Source: Lepeophtheirus salmonis
Taxonomy: Eukaryota; Arthropoda; Copepoda; Siphonostomatoida; Caligidae
NCBI RefSeq assembly: GCF_016086655.4
Contig: NC_052138.2
Span: 3,348,001-3,412,000, forward strand
DNA: 64,000 nt
Direction: 5' to 3'
Made by a program: the position numbers and the translations under genes. Below the pieces are notes generated by a model that was not told where the DNA came from, searched no databases, and was given only the letters and a program-made list of their open reading frames with translations. Position 1 is the first letter of the stretch. Every line of letters starts with the position of its first letter. Below, in pieces: positions 55,745-64,000 of this stretch.

Positions 55745-57612
55745 ATGGTGATTGCGGATAATTCTACGACTCTGCGGAGTCGACTCGTTGAAGACAATGC
55801 CTATATTTCTAATGTGTTATCCTTGATCCATATTCCGAAACATAAGCTGGCAGAAAGCGACGATGAGGAGGGTAATTAAATAACGAATTAGTCCAAGCTG
55901 AGTTAATGCTTTAATCTTATTATATAAATTAAATATTATTGCAGTTGGAGACGTTCCCTATGAGATCAAAAAGAATTTAAATAATCAAGTGAATCGCGTC
56001 ACGGATATAAATGAGCTTCGCCAACGTCTCAAGGATAAATTGGAAAGTCTGAAAAGTGGTGAGTATTGTCTACACAGGGGAACACTCATTTTGTACAATT
56101 GAACTCAAGGCCATAAAAGGAACAATCCTAAATTAAAAGTAGGATAAATGAAACTGTTTTTACTGATTCTGCATCTTGTTCTGAACCCGATATAATTCCA
56201 TTTTTAGGCTGAAAAATGATGAAAAACAAGACCTTTTTTAGACCCTGATATGTTATTCATAATACATAGTCTCCAAGGAATCGTGTTCCATTTTGTAATT
56301 TTTAAGTGATCCCATTTTGAAATAGTAAAATTATCTACTCATCGTTAATGGATTGCTTTGTTGTTTCGATCCTGGTGTCTCCTCCCCTTATGAGGTCTGG
56401 TAGTTCTCATATGGATGATCAAGTTAGAAGTATCTTCCTTCGATTGCCTCGATCTTCTTTTTACGAGGCATGACGTCATGAAATTCGCCTCGAAATTGGA
56501 AAAAATATTATGGTAATATTGACTATTTGCTTTTACACTCCCCATGAGAAATGGGATCACTTAAAAAAATACAAAATGGAACAAAAAAGTAATACATTGA
56601 ATATTTTTCTATAATATAAACTGTGATATTCCTCATTTTTCAGTCTACGAATAGAAATATATCGAGTTCAGAGCAAGATACAGAATCAATAAAAACACTA
56701 TTAATCCTACTTTTAATTTGATTATTGTTTTAAGAGTAAAGATGATTCTGAACGATAATAGTCCATAATTACTACAATCCCAGTTATTTCAGAATTTAGA
56801 TGACTAAGAGAAAAACTGAGATCAGTTTTGGGTTCTGCACTCAAACATAAATTCGATTATTGTTTTCAATTCATTTGTACAAAATTCCCCCCTCCCCCAA
56901 TTGTTCCCCTTTGCTATTTATCATTTGATCTTAACCAGTGTGATTGAATATTAATTAATTCATAGGAGCTCCTGATACCAGAAAGGCCAAGTTAAGTAAA
57001 AAAGAAAAGAAGAAAAAGGCACTTGAAGAGCGCAAGGCTAAAGCCAAACTTGCTCGCATGAAAGAACTCTCTGCTCAGAAGGATGCCACCTCCTCAGATC
57101 CTTCTTCTGAACCTCCCAGCAAGAAGCTAAAGAAATCCTCTAAACCCGTCTACAATTCCGATGGAAAAGTCGTCTTCTCCAAATTTGACTTCTCTGAGCT
57201 CAACGGAAATAAAATCCAGAATGGCCCCACTAAAAAGACCCTCGATCCCAAAGCCGCACTCAAAAAGATTCAATCTCAAAAGGAAAAGCTTCAAAGTCTC
57301 AAAGAGAAAGGTAAAGGGGAGAGAGTGAAGGAGATCGAAGAGGAAAACGTTTGGAAGGCTGCTATAAATAAGTTAGAGGGTGTCAAAGTGAAGGATGATG
57401 AAGCTCTTCTCAAAAAGACTGTTAAAAAAATAGATGCTAAGAAAAAGTCTACTGTAAGGAAATGGGATAAACGGGTGGATGATGAAGAGAAGCGGAAGGA
57501 TGCGCATCAAAAGAAACGAACGGAGAACATTCAAAAGAGGAAAAAAGAAAAGAAGGACAAGAAAATTAAAAAGGCCGTTAAAAGGGGAAGAGCTGTACCC
57601 GGCTTTACGTAG
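55745..57612 (+). CDS. SURF6: Surfeit locus protein 6 (nucleolar ribosome-assembly factor)
   Basis: Exons 55745-55871, 55945-56058 and 56966-57612 give 295 residues, all junctions in phase 1. The SURF6 homologue Rrp14 works in 60S and 40S pre-ribosome processing in the nucleolus. The N-terminal LRSRLVEDNAYISNVLSL, the NELRQRLKDKLESLK motif and the long Lys/Glu-rich C-terminus with VVFSKFDFSE, NVWKAAINKLEGVKVKDDEALLKKTVKK and VRKWDKRVDDEEKRK are typical; the latter two are the conserved SURF6 core. It ends with basic, nucleolar-type repeats. Intron 2 (907 bp) holds an inverted-repeat element. It is convergent with kish. Confidence 0.93.
56100..56900. mobile_element. Foldback element (family F) in SURF6 intron 2
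   Basis: The left part (about 56118-56325) reads AATTAAAAGTAGGAT, GATTCTGCATCTTGTTCTGA, ...GTTCCATTTTGTA and TAAGTGATCCCATTT. The right part (about 56545-56735) carries the same blocks in reverse and inverted: GGGATCACTTAAAAAAATAC, AAATGGAACA, AGCAAGATACAGAATCAATA and CCTACTTTTAATT. The unit therefore folds into a long imperfect stem around a spacer of about 200 bp, with a further tail to 56900. A one-armed relative is at 49690-50165. Confidence 0.65.
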
Positions 57613-57837
57613 TGGGGTTATAACCCTTCCTCTCCCCCTCTCCAATTACCATCCTACTTCCCATGAGCATATGCATACGAAAATTAATCTCTATTTATTT
57701 TTATATTGTTATACATTCTTACAAAAATTTATGAATAGTAAATTAATAGAGACCTCCATTCCGTGTTGTACGTTCTTTTTTAAGAAAATGTGATCTTGAA
57801 AAATTATTAAAGTCTTATTCTACTATTTACCGAGTGG
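57613..57837. other. 3' flank of SURF6
   Basis: Presumed 3' UTR; AT-rich, no other feature. Confidence 0.3.
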
Positions 57838-57955
57838 TCCATTATAATCTGAACACTTTGAATTTTAAACTTCACCAAGATATAATTTATTAATTAACTA
57901 TAGAATTTCAACAAAATTAGTACTATAAATAGATGTGTCTGAGCTCTCTTAATCA
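57838..57955 (-). repeat. Dispersed repeat family C, inverted copy
   Basis: Reverse complement of the block at 27060-27185 over about 115 bp, ending with GTGTCTGAGCTCTCTTAATC followed by ATTAATG. Confidence 0.65.
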
Positions 57956-58194
57956 TTAATGTCCTTAGTCGCAATCATGGCTTCGAGGCTACAAAAGGCC
58001 TGGGACCCGCTGCAGGTAGAGTCCGTCTGTCATGGCGTCCCAATGCTGGGTTATCACTCTTGAAAGTCTATTGTGAAACCCTTATATCTCTAATAATGCC
58101 CTCATAGACTTAGGGGATTGGTCTGGGTTGTCTTCTTTAACTCCTCCGGATCTAGTATGGCTTTTTTGATACAACCTTTCTTCCTCTCCTATCT

Positions 58195-58380
58195 ATCAAG
58201 TTCAAGTGCCATTTTCTTGACTTGTATGTAAGCTAGAGCTCTAGTTTGTTTTGATTCGTAACTACTTGTTTATGCTTTAATATATATAAATATGAATTAA
58301 TTTCAATGACTGAAGCTTAATTAGTTATTGAATTAGTAAGTGTTCAAATTTCAATGGACCACCTTGTACTTGCGCAAGTT
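58195..58380 (+). repeat. Dispersed repeat family B, copy 2
   Basis: Similar to 4915-5095 as described there, including TTTATGCTTTAATATAT and ATTTCAATGGACCACCTTG. Confidence 0.6.
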
Positions 58381-58869
58381 TGAAAGCGGGGATAGGAGTC
58401 AAGTAATAATATAATATCCAATAATTGTATCCAGCCTAACGCATACTTAAATATTCTTACAAAACGAATTCTTTTTACGAATATTACTTCGATTAAATTA
58501 TGCTTATAAATGGATAAATTTTCTATAATTATCTACTTTAAATATAATATATGTATTTTAATAACATAGAAGTGTTTCCTAGTTAAAAATCCAATAAACA
58601 ATGAAATAATTTATAAAAATTTATGATTATTTTTTTTATTTGAATCAAATTTATCTCAATTTTGGTACAAAAAAAAATATTCATTAAAAACTTAATACGG
58701 TTCTTTGTGAACCTGTAGTGCAATAATATATTTAATACAAACAGATATTATACTCTCAATTGACAATTTAAGAGGGGAAAAAATCAACGAGTTATTTTAT
58801 AAAAAATAATATTTTTCCTTTTATAATTAGAATAAAAAGTTTTTTTATTAAATATCAATCAACACAAAG
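58381..58869. other. AT-rich spacer before kish
   Basis: No feature recognised; probably includes the 3' UTR of the - strand kish gene. Confidence 0.3.
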
Positions 58870-59094
58870 CTATGAGGGCTGAACAAAAACTCCATTTAAG
58901 GCCATTGCAATGCATGCAAAAGCAACATAGGGACTGAGTCTCTCTCCAACCCGAGCAAACTTCCAGAAAGATCCCAAGATTCCAGTCTTCCTACGATCCA
59001 AAAGGGATGGCCAAAATCCTCTTACATATGAGCAAGTGCAGATGAGGAGAAGGACGACCGTTAATAAGGCCTGAAAGTTGAAAAGAACCCACAT
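58870..59094 (-). CDS. TMEM167A: Protein kish (TMEM167A-like)
   Basis: A single-exon 74-residue protein with two membrane spans. The start MWVLFNFQALLTVVLLLICTCSYVRGF, then PSLLDRRKTGILGSFWKFARVGERLSPYVAFACIAMA, matches protein kish family members over their full length (72-74 residues). The LLDRxKTGxxGxFWKxAR stretch identifies the A rather than the B paralogue. Kish sits in Golgi membranes and is needed for the early secretory pathway. The intronless coding region is convergent with SURF6. Confidence 0.95.
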   Translation of the reverse strand: MWVLFNFQALLTVVLLLICTCSYVRGFWPSLLDRRKTGILGSFWKFARVGERLSPYVAFACIAMALNGVFVQPS

Positions 59095-59230
59095 TTTTGA
59101 TGAAATGGAGACCTTTTTCCTGTATTTAATTTTTAATTTTATGTCATCATAGAATAAATCTTCCTGATGTATGAAGTCATTATGATTACGTCATTTCTAC
59201 AAAGATCTGACGGCCCATTCCGGTCTTATT

Positions 59231-59452
59231 TTATAATTTTCCCTTTATCAGAGGTTTGATATAATTTTGATAAATTAGTATCACTACATTAATATAAGCA
59301 CAAACTAAATAAGATATACCGTAGTAGTTATTGTACTTAGTTCTTCGTAGGAGAGTACTATTGAGAGAAATACCGATGTAAAGAATGTTTAATATTGGGC
59401 TATAATAGTTTGTGTAGTATGGTTCCCCTGTCCAGATTTTTCTTTTGCTCAT
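59231..59452 (-). CDS. Small hypothetical membrane protein (uncertain)
   Basis: An ATG-started frame of 73 codons encodes a Tyr/Asn-rich peptide with two hydrophobic stretches (SPILNILYIGISLNSTLL and SYLVCAYINVVILIYQ). It lies head-to-head with the BAP18-like ORF, 139 bp away. No family was recognised, and AT-rich DNA easily yields such frames, so coding status is doubtful. It could be a chance frame within the promoter region of the cluster to the right. Confidence 0.25.
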   Translation of the reverse strand: MSKRKIWTGEPYYTNYYSPILNILYIGISLNSTLLRRTKYNNYYGISYLVCAYINVVILIYQNYIKPLIKGKL

Positions 59453-59591
59453 GTATTTTTCGTTACTACTTTACTACCAATACAAAGTGACAACATTCTT
59501 TCCAAATTTTCAATTTGTAATATTTCTTCCCAGTTGACGAATTTAGAATTCCTTTGATTAAATCCCCTCCTACTTTGTTAATGGCGACCAA

Positions 59592-59861
59592 ATGATGAGT
59601 ACAAACTCTGCTAGTAAAGTCGGAGAGATTTTCACCAAGGCTGGAGATGCCTTTAACAAATTAGGAGATATGATAAGTCTCCTTCATCCCTCGGCTGCAG
59701 AGATCCCTCTTATTACCTCCATTCAAGCTCCGGGCTCTCACAATAAAATCAATCTTTCCTCTCCTCCTCAATCCACCGATCAATCCATGAATTCCTTCCT
59801 TCACAACAACAGCACTGAAAGTGAAGAACCCACTCAGTCCACTGCTCCACTTGCCTTCTAA
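59592..59861 (+). CDS. BAP18-like short ORF upstream of ERCC1
   Basis: 89 residues from an ATG pair (59592/59595). Residues 5-33 (SASKVGEIFTKAGDAFNKLGDMISLLHP) resemble the N-terminus of chromatin complexes subunit BAP18 (KVGEIF..AG.AF.KLG....LHP). The rest is Ser/Thr/Asn-rich, with no SANT-like domain, so it is not a complete BAP18. The stop (TAA, 59859-59861) lies 46 bp before the ERCC1 start. Alternatives are a short BAP18-related protein, or an N-terminal extension of ERCC1 separated by one more +1 frameshift; the frame offset is in the same direction as the two ERCC1 shifts. Confidence 0.5.
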   Translation: MMSTNSASKVGEIFTKAGDAFNKLGDMISLLHPSAAEIPLITSIQAPGSHNKINLSSPPQSTDQSMNSFLHNNSTESEEPTQSTAPLAF

Positions 59862-59907
59862 TGATTACTCTCACTCATCTCTTTACCGCAATTTATTATT
59901 CATTACT

Positions 59908-60635
59908 ATGATCCTTGTTAATAACCGTCAAAAAGGCAATCTATTACTCAAGAGTATCAAAAACTGGCAGTTTAAGGACAACATTGCTCCAGACTATGTT
60001 GTTGGGGCATCTGCATGCATCACTTTTTTTAAGTATTCGCTATCATACTTTGCATCCAGACTATATCCACGAAAGGCTCAAAACTTTAGGCAATTTCATT
60101 TCTTCCCTCTCTGAATATCAATGATTTTTTTTTTTTTAAATGATTTTTTATTAAATGTAAAAGAAAAAAAAATCAATATTCAGAGTTGCTCCATTCAAAC
60201 CTCAATTTTTTTCAGGCACAACCTATAGTCATCGAATAATCCTGGTGCTCGTTGATTTAAAAGAACCTCACCATGCCCTGAAGGAACTTATGAGAATATC
60301 CATTCTTTCTTCTCTAACTCTCTTACTAGCATGGAGCAATGAAGAGGCTGCCAAAATAATTGAAAATTATAAGGCTCTCGAAAATAAACCCCCCTGATCT
60401 AATCACTACAGATAATTCCGATCCCAACAAAGCCTTTCGACTCATTGATGCTCTTACATCTATCAAATCCATAAATAAAACAGATGCATCTGTTCTTCTC
60501 TCTCACTTTGAAAGCCTTGCAAATATTTACAAGGCTACCCCAGAGGAAATAGCGCTCATTCCCGGACTTGGGCCTCAAAAGGCTCAAAGGCTATTTAAAG
60601 TTCTTCATCAGGATTTTAAACGCAGCTCAGAATGA
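59908..60635 (+). CDS. ERCC1: DNA excision repair protein ERCC1, with two apparent +1 frameshifts
   Basis: ERCC1 is the non-catalytic partner of XPF nuclease in nucleotide-excision and crosslink repair. The central domain starts at ILVNNRQKGNLLLKSI, then APDYVVGASACITFF; after a shift in the T7 run (60024-60030) it continues LSIRYHTLHPDYIHERLKTL. A GC-AG intron (60090-60215) joins GTTYSHRIILVLVDLKEPHHALKEL and LLAWSNEEAAKIIENYKA. A second shift in the C6 run (60389-60394) leads to DLITTDNSDP and the tandem HhH domain (SINKTDASVLLSHFESL, ALIPGLGPQKAQRLFKVL). Removing one T and one C gives 199 codons plus stop in a single frame. The N-terminus is short compared with vertebrates. The stop overlaps the next ATG. 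The shifts may be assembly errors; the gene is otherwise intact. Confidence 0.9.
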
Positions 60636-62263
60636 CTCAAAGCGATTCTTTCCTCTCTGAAAAAGTGAGGTCCCTCATTTATTTGGATACATCACCATCC
60701 GCATCTCACTCATCCAATTATCAAATCTCCAAGCCCGTACCCATTATTTCTAAAGCTCATGAAAACTTTTGTTTGGAGGATATTTATCAATTTTGTCGAA
60801 ACTCTCATATTTACTTACAAGAAAGTCCATCTGGTATTGAATTAAATGGTTTTCTATGGCTTTTATACCCAAAAGAATGGTATGATCTTATACACATTCA
60901 TCCTTTTAAACAGATAGACATTCGAGAGCTTTTACTTTGGATGACTATGGACATTGAGCGATCTCTTGGAAACATTTTATTCTCTATGAAAATAAAAATA
61001 CCCAACCTTCTCAAGGATATCTTACAGGATGCTCGCCTGAGAGAATTTATCGGAGACGTGAACGCTGAAATTCTAACTTCATTAATGGGCTCGCCGGATA
61101 CATTAAATATTCGCAACATTCTTTGGCATGGATTTGTATCATTTGATGAATTGCACCATGCATATGTGTCTGCTACTATACTTGTCGTTCAATCCATTGG
61201 TCATGAAATACTGAAGAAGAATTTAAATTTACTTCAAAGACCTTTCAGCTTAAATTTGGATAGATGTCTTAAGTTTCCTCTTAGGCTCTTTGAACATTTT
61301 GAATTAGATACAAGTGATGAAGACTGTATTTTGATAGTTAATCGAATTTTGTACCTTTATAGCTTAAAAAAGTATGATCTAGCTCTACTAAACTTGTTGC
61401 CTTATTTAGAGTCGATCCTGAGAAGACATTTTACCAGAGTGAATAATTGTCCGGAGAGACTACTTACGGCAGAGTCGGATCAATTTTATACTACTTTTGA
61501 AGAGATATTTTCTTCGGAGATTTCGCATTCTGGCGACACTGCTGAATTAAATAGAATGCGAGATTACTTAGGAGATCCTCTGTTGGAGTTCTATTATGAT
61601 ATTTTAATTCTACCGGATGGTCCAAGACTCAGAGATCGACTTTCTCATGGGGAGTTTCAAATATTTTCAAAATCCGATTCCGAAGCTTATAGAATATCAT
61701 TGATTCTTTTGCTTAAATCAATATTTGAACCACACGTCTTTCACACGTACCGATCTATTTTTCATCCATTTGCACTCCTCTTTCAAAAAGTATCTGAGGC
61801 AACTGGTGAAATACTAAGGAAGGGAAGAGTTAACGTAGAGCATTCGTTACCTGAGTATATAATTAACTATTCCTGTTTATTTCGACCCAAGCATGAGTAT
61901 GAACTTGTTAGACTCCTAAATCAAATTGCAGACGCTCTCAAATCTTCAGCTATTTTGATGAACGAGAATGTGTCACTTACCACTTTGAAAATGGAGAATA
62001 AAACTCTTCGATCTCGTCAAAGATCTACTGCGCAAAATATGTTCTCGTTGATAGATAGTCTTAAAATATCACAAATGAAGACATTGTCCTATATATTGCT
62101 TGTATTTGGTAACAGGAACCTTCCTGATATTAATTTAAAGAACATTAAATCAATTTTGAGTATTCATTTAAACATTAAAACATGGGTAAAAGTGAGTGAA
62201 AATAAATGGGATCGCGTGGAGTCTGCACTAAGAGAATTGGAAGAGCTTATGTCTAGCGTTTAA
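60632..62263 (+). CDS. ERMARD: ER membrane-associated RNA degradation protein (ERMARD)-like
   Basis: One open exon of 543 residues. Conserved points in order are LLLWMTMDIERSLGNILF, the DUF4209-type LNIRNILWHGFVSFDEL, CPERLLTAESDQFYTTFEEI, LGDPLLEFYYDIL and GPRLRDRLSHGE. These give an end-to-end match to ERMARD, a poorly understood ER-membrane protein linked to RNA degradation; human mutations cause periventricular nodular heterotopia. The hydrophobic C-terminal anchor of the human protein is not evident; this version ends soon after a NMFSLIDSLKISQMKTLSYILLVFG stretch. The ATG is in the sequence ATGA shared with the ERCC1 stop. No intron. Confidence 0.88.
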   Translation: MTQSDSFLSEKVRSLIYLDTSPSASHSSNYQISKPVPIISKAHENFCLEDIYQFCRNSHIYLQESPSGIELNGFLWLLYPKEWYDLIHIHPFKQIDIRELLLWMTMDIERSLGNILFSMKIKIPNLLKDILQDARLREFIGDVNAEILTSLMGSPDTLNIRNILWHGFVSFDELHHAYVSATILVVQSIGHEILKKNLNLLQRPFSLNLDRCLKFPLRLFEHFELDTSDEDCILIVNRILYLYSLKKYDLALLNLLPYLESILRRHFTRVNNCPERLLTAESDQFYTTFEEIFSSEISHSGDTAELNRMRDYLGDPLLEFYYDILILPDGPRLRDRLSHGEFQIFSKSDSEAYRISLILLLKSIFEPHVFHTYRSIFHPFALLFQKVSEATGEILRKGRVNVEHSLPEYIINYSCLFRPKHEYELVRLLNQIADALKSSAILMNENVSLTTLKMENKTLRSRQRSTAQNMFSLIDSLKISQMKTLSYILLVFGNRNLPDINLKNIKSILSIHLNIKTWVKVSENKWDRVESALRELEELMSSV

Positions 62264-62757
62264 GGATTATTTTTCTTGTATGAGAATTATTTTCAACAAT
62301 TTTCGATATGAATGCCTGCAAAAAGTAATATTTTTTGTCTTATTTATAGGTTAGAATCTTAATGGACCAATAAATAGCAACATAGTTTTTATTACATATG
62401 TCTTATTCTCGTGTTCATTCACTATAAGTTCTTTTCTTTTTATAAGGGCTATCATTTTGTGCACGTATTTTTTTTTTTTCTTGTGATCATATCTTGAGGT
62501 AAAATAACGAACTTTGCAAATTTAAAAAGATCAATATCAATATAAAAATTACACAACTTCGCATGGATGAATTATGCTCTGGGATTGAAAAGTGATGGAA
62601 AAGTAATGCTTAAGTCTAGGGGTTCACAATTAAAACTAGAAAGAGCACAAGCCTCCACCTAAGGTCATTTTCCTTAATTGGTTTTTGTGCTATATAAAAC
62701 ATCTTCTTTAAACTTACATACTGGGTCAACCGTTATTATTTACTCATCCCTATCAGG
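62264..62757. other. 3' flank of ERMARD
   Basis: AT-rich, with AATAAA (62370-62375) about 105 bp after the stop, a fair polyadenylation signal for the ERMARD transcript. No gene seen. Confidence 0.35.
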
Positions 62758-63190
62758 CAAGTTTTGAGAGGTTAAGTCATTTTTTTTACTATGTTCGATA
62801 GCGGGAAAAAAAATTAAAAGAAGACGATTGCAGGATTCCTTTCTTCAACAATTCGTTGATTTCGTAAGATTCGTTGAGTAATGTTGTAGAAGACATAATT
62901 ATCTTTCGATTGCTAAGAAAAACATTGGCCTAGTCGACGCCATGAGCACATTCCGCGCGGGAGTGTCCGAGAAGGCCATCTATGAGTAGACTGGGGCCTC
63001 GAGAAAGACGATTTACAATACCCCCATGCGGTTGAAGGTAGAAGAGGACCTCGAACACTCTTTAGGAGCAGGCAGGCAACCTTCCGTGTACGTCAACTGC
63101 CTGAAGTCTGCCTTCAAGAAAAAAACAAAATTCATCAATTGCTGATATGACCATTTTAACGTTTTGTGCTACCTTGACCTCTCAAAATTT
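62758..63190 (+). mobile_element. Tc1-like element, deleted, with terminal repeats
   Basis: Flanked by AAGTTTTGAGAGGTTA (62760) and its inverse TTGACCTCTCAAAATTT (63175-63191). Inside, a frame from about 62940 reads MSTFRAGVSEKAIYE, stop, TGASRKTIYNTPMRLK and LEHSLGAGRQPSVYVN, the helix-turn-helix and GRP-type linker of a Tc1 transposase, followed by LKSAFKKKTKF. All catalytic sequence is gone, so this is an internally deleted copy. Confidence 0.65.
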
Positions 63191-63558
63191 AATGGCCTCT
63201 TTTCCATAGTCCTGGGTAACAGCAGAAAATCGAACAGAGGCTAAAACAAAACTTCAGTGCAACTTCGTTGACGGAGATAAATATTAAAGGTCCTGGGATT
63301 CAATTCGGAACCTCCGCTAGGTTAAAAAAGTATTGTCGGATAAAAAGTAACTGATGTGTGATGTTTTAAGACATACTTGATTAATTTCGAAATATTAACC
63401 ATCTCCCACCTAAGCCAAGAGAACACAGCTTAGGTGTGAGGGGGTTATTATTTTAAAATTAATAAATTTAAGAATGAAGTATTTACTTATTATTGATTTT
63501 TTAGAAAATATATATTTTGGAGTATATTTTTTTATTCGTCAATGTACATCATTGTTCC
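63191..63558. other. Unclassified spacer
   Basis: No coding or repeat signal recognised; a hairpin around CTTAGGTG/CACCTAAG (63405-63440) is visible. Confidence 0.3.
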
Positions 63559-63658
63559 NNNNNNNNNNNNNNNNNNNNNNNNNNNNNNNNNNNNNNNNNN
63601 NNNNNNNNNNNNNNNNNNNNNNNNNNNNNNNNNNNNNNNNNNNNNNNNNNNNNNNNNN
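63559..63658. other. Assembly gap (N run)
   Basis: 100 unknown bases, a conventional gap size; true length unknown. Frames running through it are artefacts. Confidence 0.99.
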
Positions 63659-63770
63659 TGTTATAACTGCTAAGGAAATATGAAAATTTATGCTTTATAT
63701 ACCCAATTCCAAAATAAAACGGGCCCGCTAAAAAATTCATCAGATTTATATCAAAGCTCATAAGTCATAC
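63659..63770 (-). repeat. Dispersed repeat family A, inverted fragment at the gap edge
   Basis: Contains TAACTGCTAAGGAAA, TACCCAATTCCAAAATAAAA and GCCCGCTAAAAAATTCA, the reverse strand of the family A 5' end. The assembly gap probably results from this repeat. Confidence 0.65.
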
Positions 63771-64000
63771 GATATGATTACTTGATTCTCTTTTTATTTC
63801 GGTTCTAAAACAATTACAATTGAAACTCATAAGTTAAATATTACACTCAACCTTTTATTATACTTCCATGAATATATGTTTATTTGATGAAGACACATGT
63901 CTACTCAAAAAAAAAAAAAATCTTAGTTTGATATATGTCAATGCCACTAAGTTCTTTTACATTTGGAGAGCTTAGTTTTGAGTTGTATATATCCGTTGGT
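63771..64000. other. AT-rich end of the window
   Basis: A-run at 63907-63920; nothing recognised. Confidence 0.3.

Noticed and set aside
63474..63761. Open frames on both strands across 63559-63658
   Set aside because: They are open only because they run through unknown bases.
1..64000. CRISPR arrays, bacterial operons or ribosome binding sites
   Set aside because: Repeats are dispersed and irregular, genes have spliceosomal introns, and the tRNA is of nuclear type.

Overview
The window is eukaryotic nuclear DNA: AT-rich, split genes with short GT-AG introns, one nuclear tRNA, and about half its length in degraded transposons. The gene set is animal (LSM1, EXOSC7, POLR2C, CACTIN, SUPV3L1, MMADHC, PARK7, SURF6, ERCC1, ERMARD, kish). 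Many decayed Tc1/mariner, hAT-like, Merlin/ISXO2-like, THAP-bearing and non-LTR pieces, with an SLC22 and another MFS transporter, suggest an arthropod, most likely a caligid copepod such as the salmon louse. The organism call is inference, not proof. Layout: 1-6900 is repeat-rich with no convincing host gene. 6957-10013 holds a five-exon 12-TM transporter. 10300-18700 is a transposon graveyard: a dead non-LTR element, a long-TIR foldback element, one of two inverted copies of an 850-bp element, and a hAT 5' end. 18698-24888 is gene-dense: LSM1(-), deoxynucleoside kinase(+), ZDHHC23-like(-), SLC22-like(+). 24900-30100 is mobile-element debris. 30113-34929 is a nine-exon BTB/zinc-finger gene(-) whose seventh intron contains a whole EEF2KMT-like methyltransferase gene on the other strand. 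A tRNA-Ala(TGC) follows at 35694-35765. 35900-42500 is again repeats, with a frameshifted THAP gene and a Tc1 remnant. 42580-57612 is a housekeeping block in alternating orientation: SUPV3L1(-), MMADHC(+), CACTIN(-), PARK7(-), POLR2C(+), EXOSC7(-), SURF6(+). 58870-62263 holds kish(-) and a very tight + strand cluster: a BAP18-like ORF, ERCC1 and ERMARD. The end of the window is repeats and one run of N. Gene pairs are often convergent with 90-200 bp between stops (dNK/ZDHHC23, MMADHC/CACTIN, POLR2C/EXOSC7) or divergent with under 1 kb between starts. The most unusual points are: ERCC1 and ERMARD overlap as ATGA (bicistronic look); ERCC1 needs a GC-AG intron that can fold on itself and has two +1 homopolymer shifts; the BTB-ZF linker has tandemly duplicated in-phase micro-exons; a whole gene sits nested in the BTB-ZF intron; and a dispersed repeat family of unknown class has about a dozen partial copies. 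Exon boundaries were placed by eye from splice signals, reading frame and family similarity.
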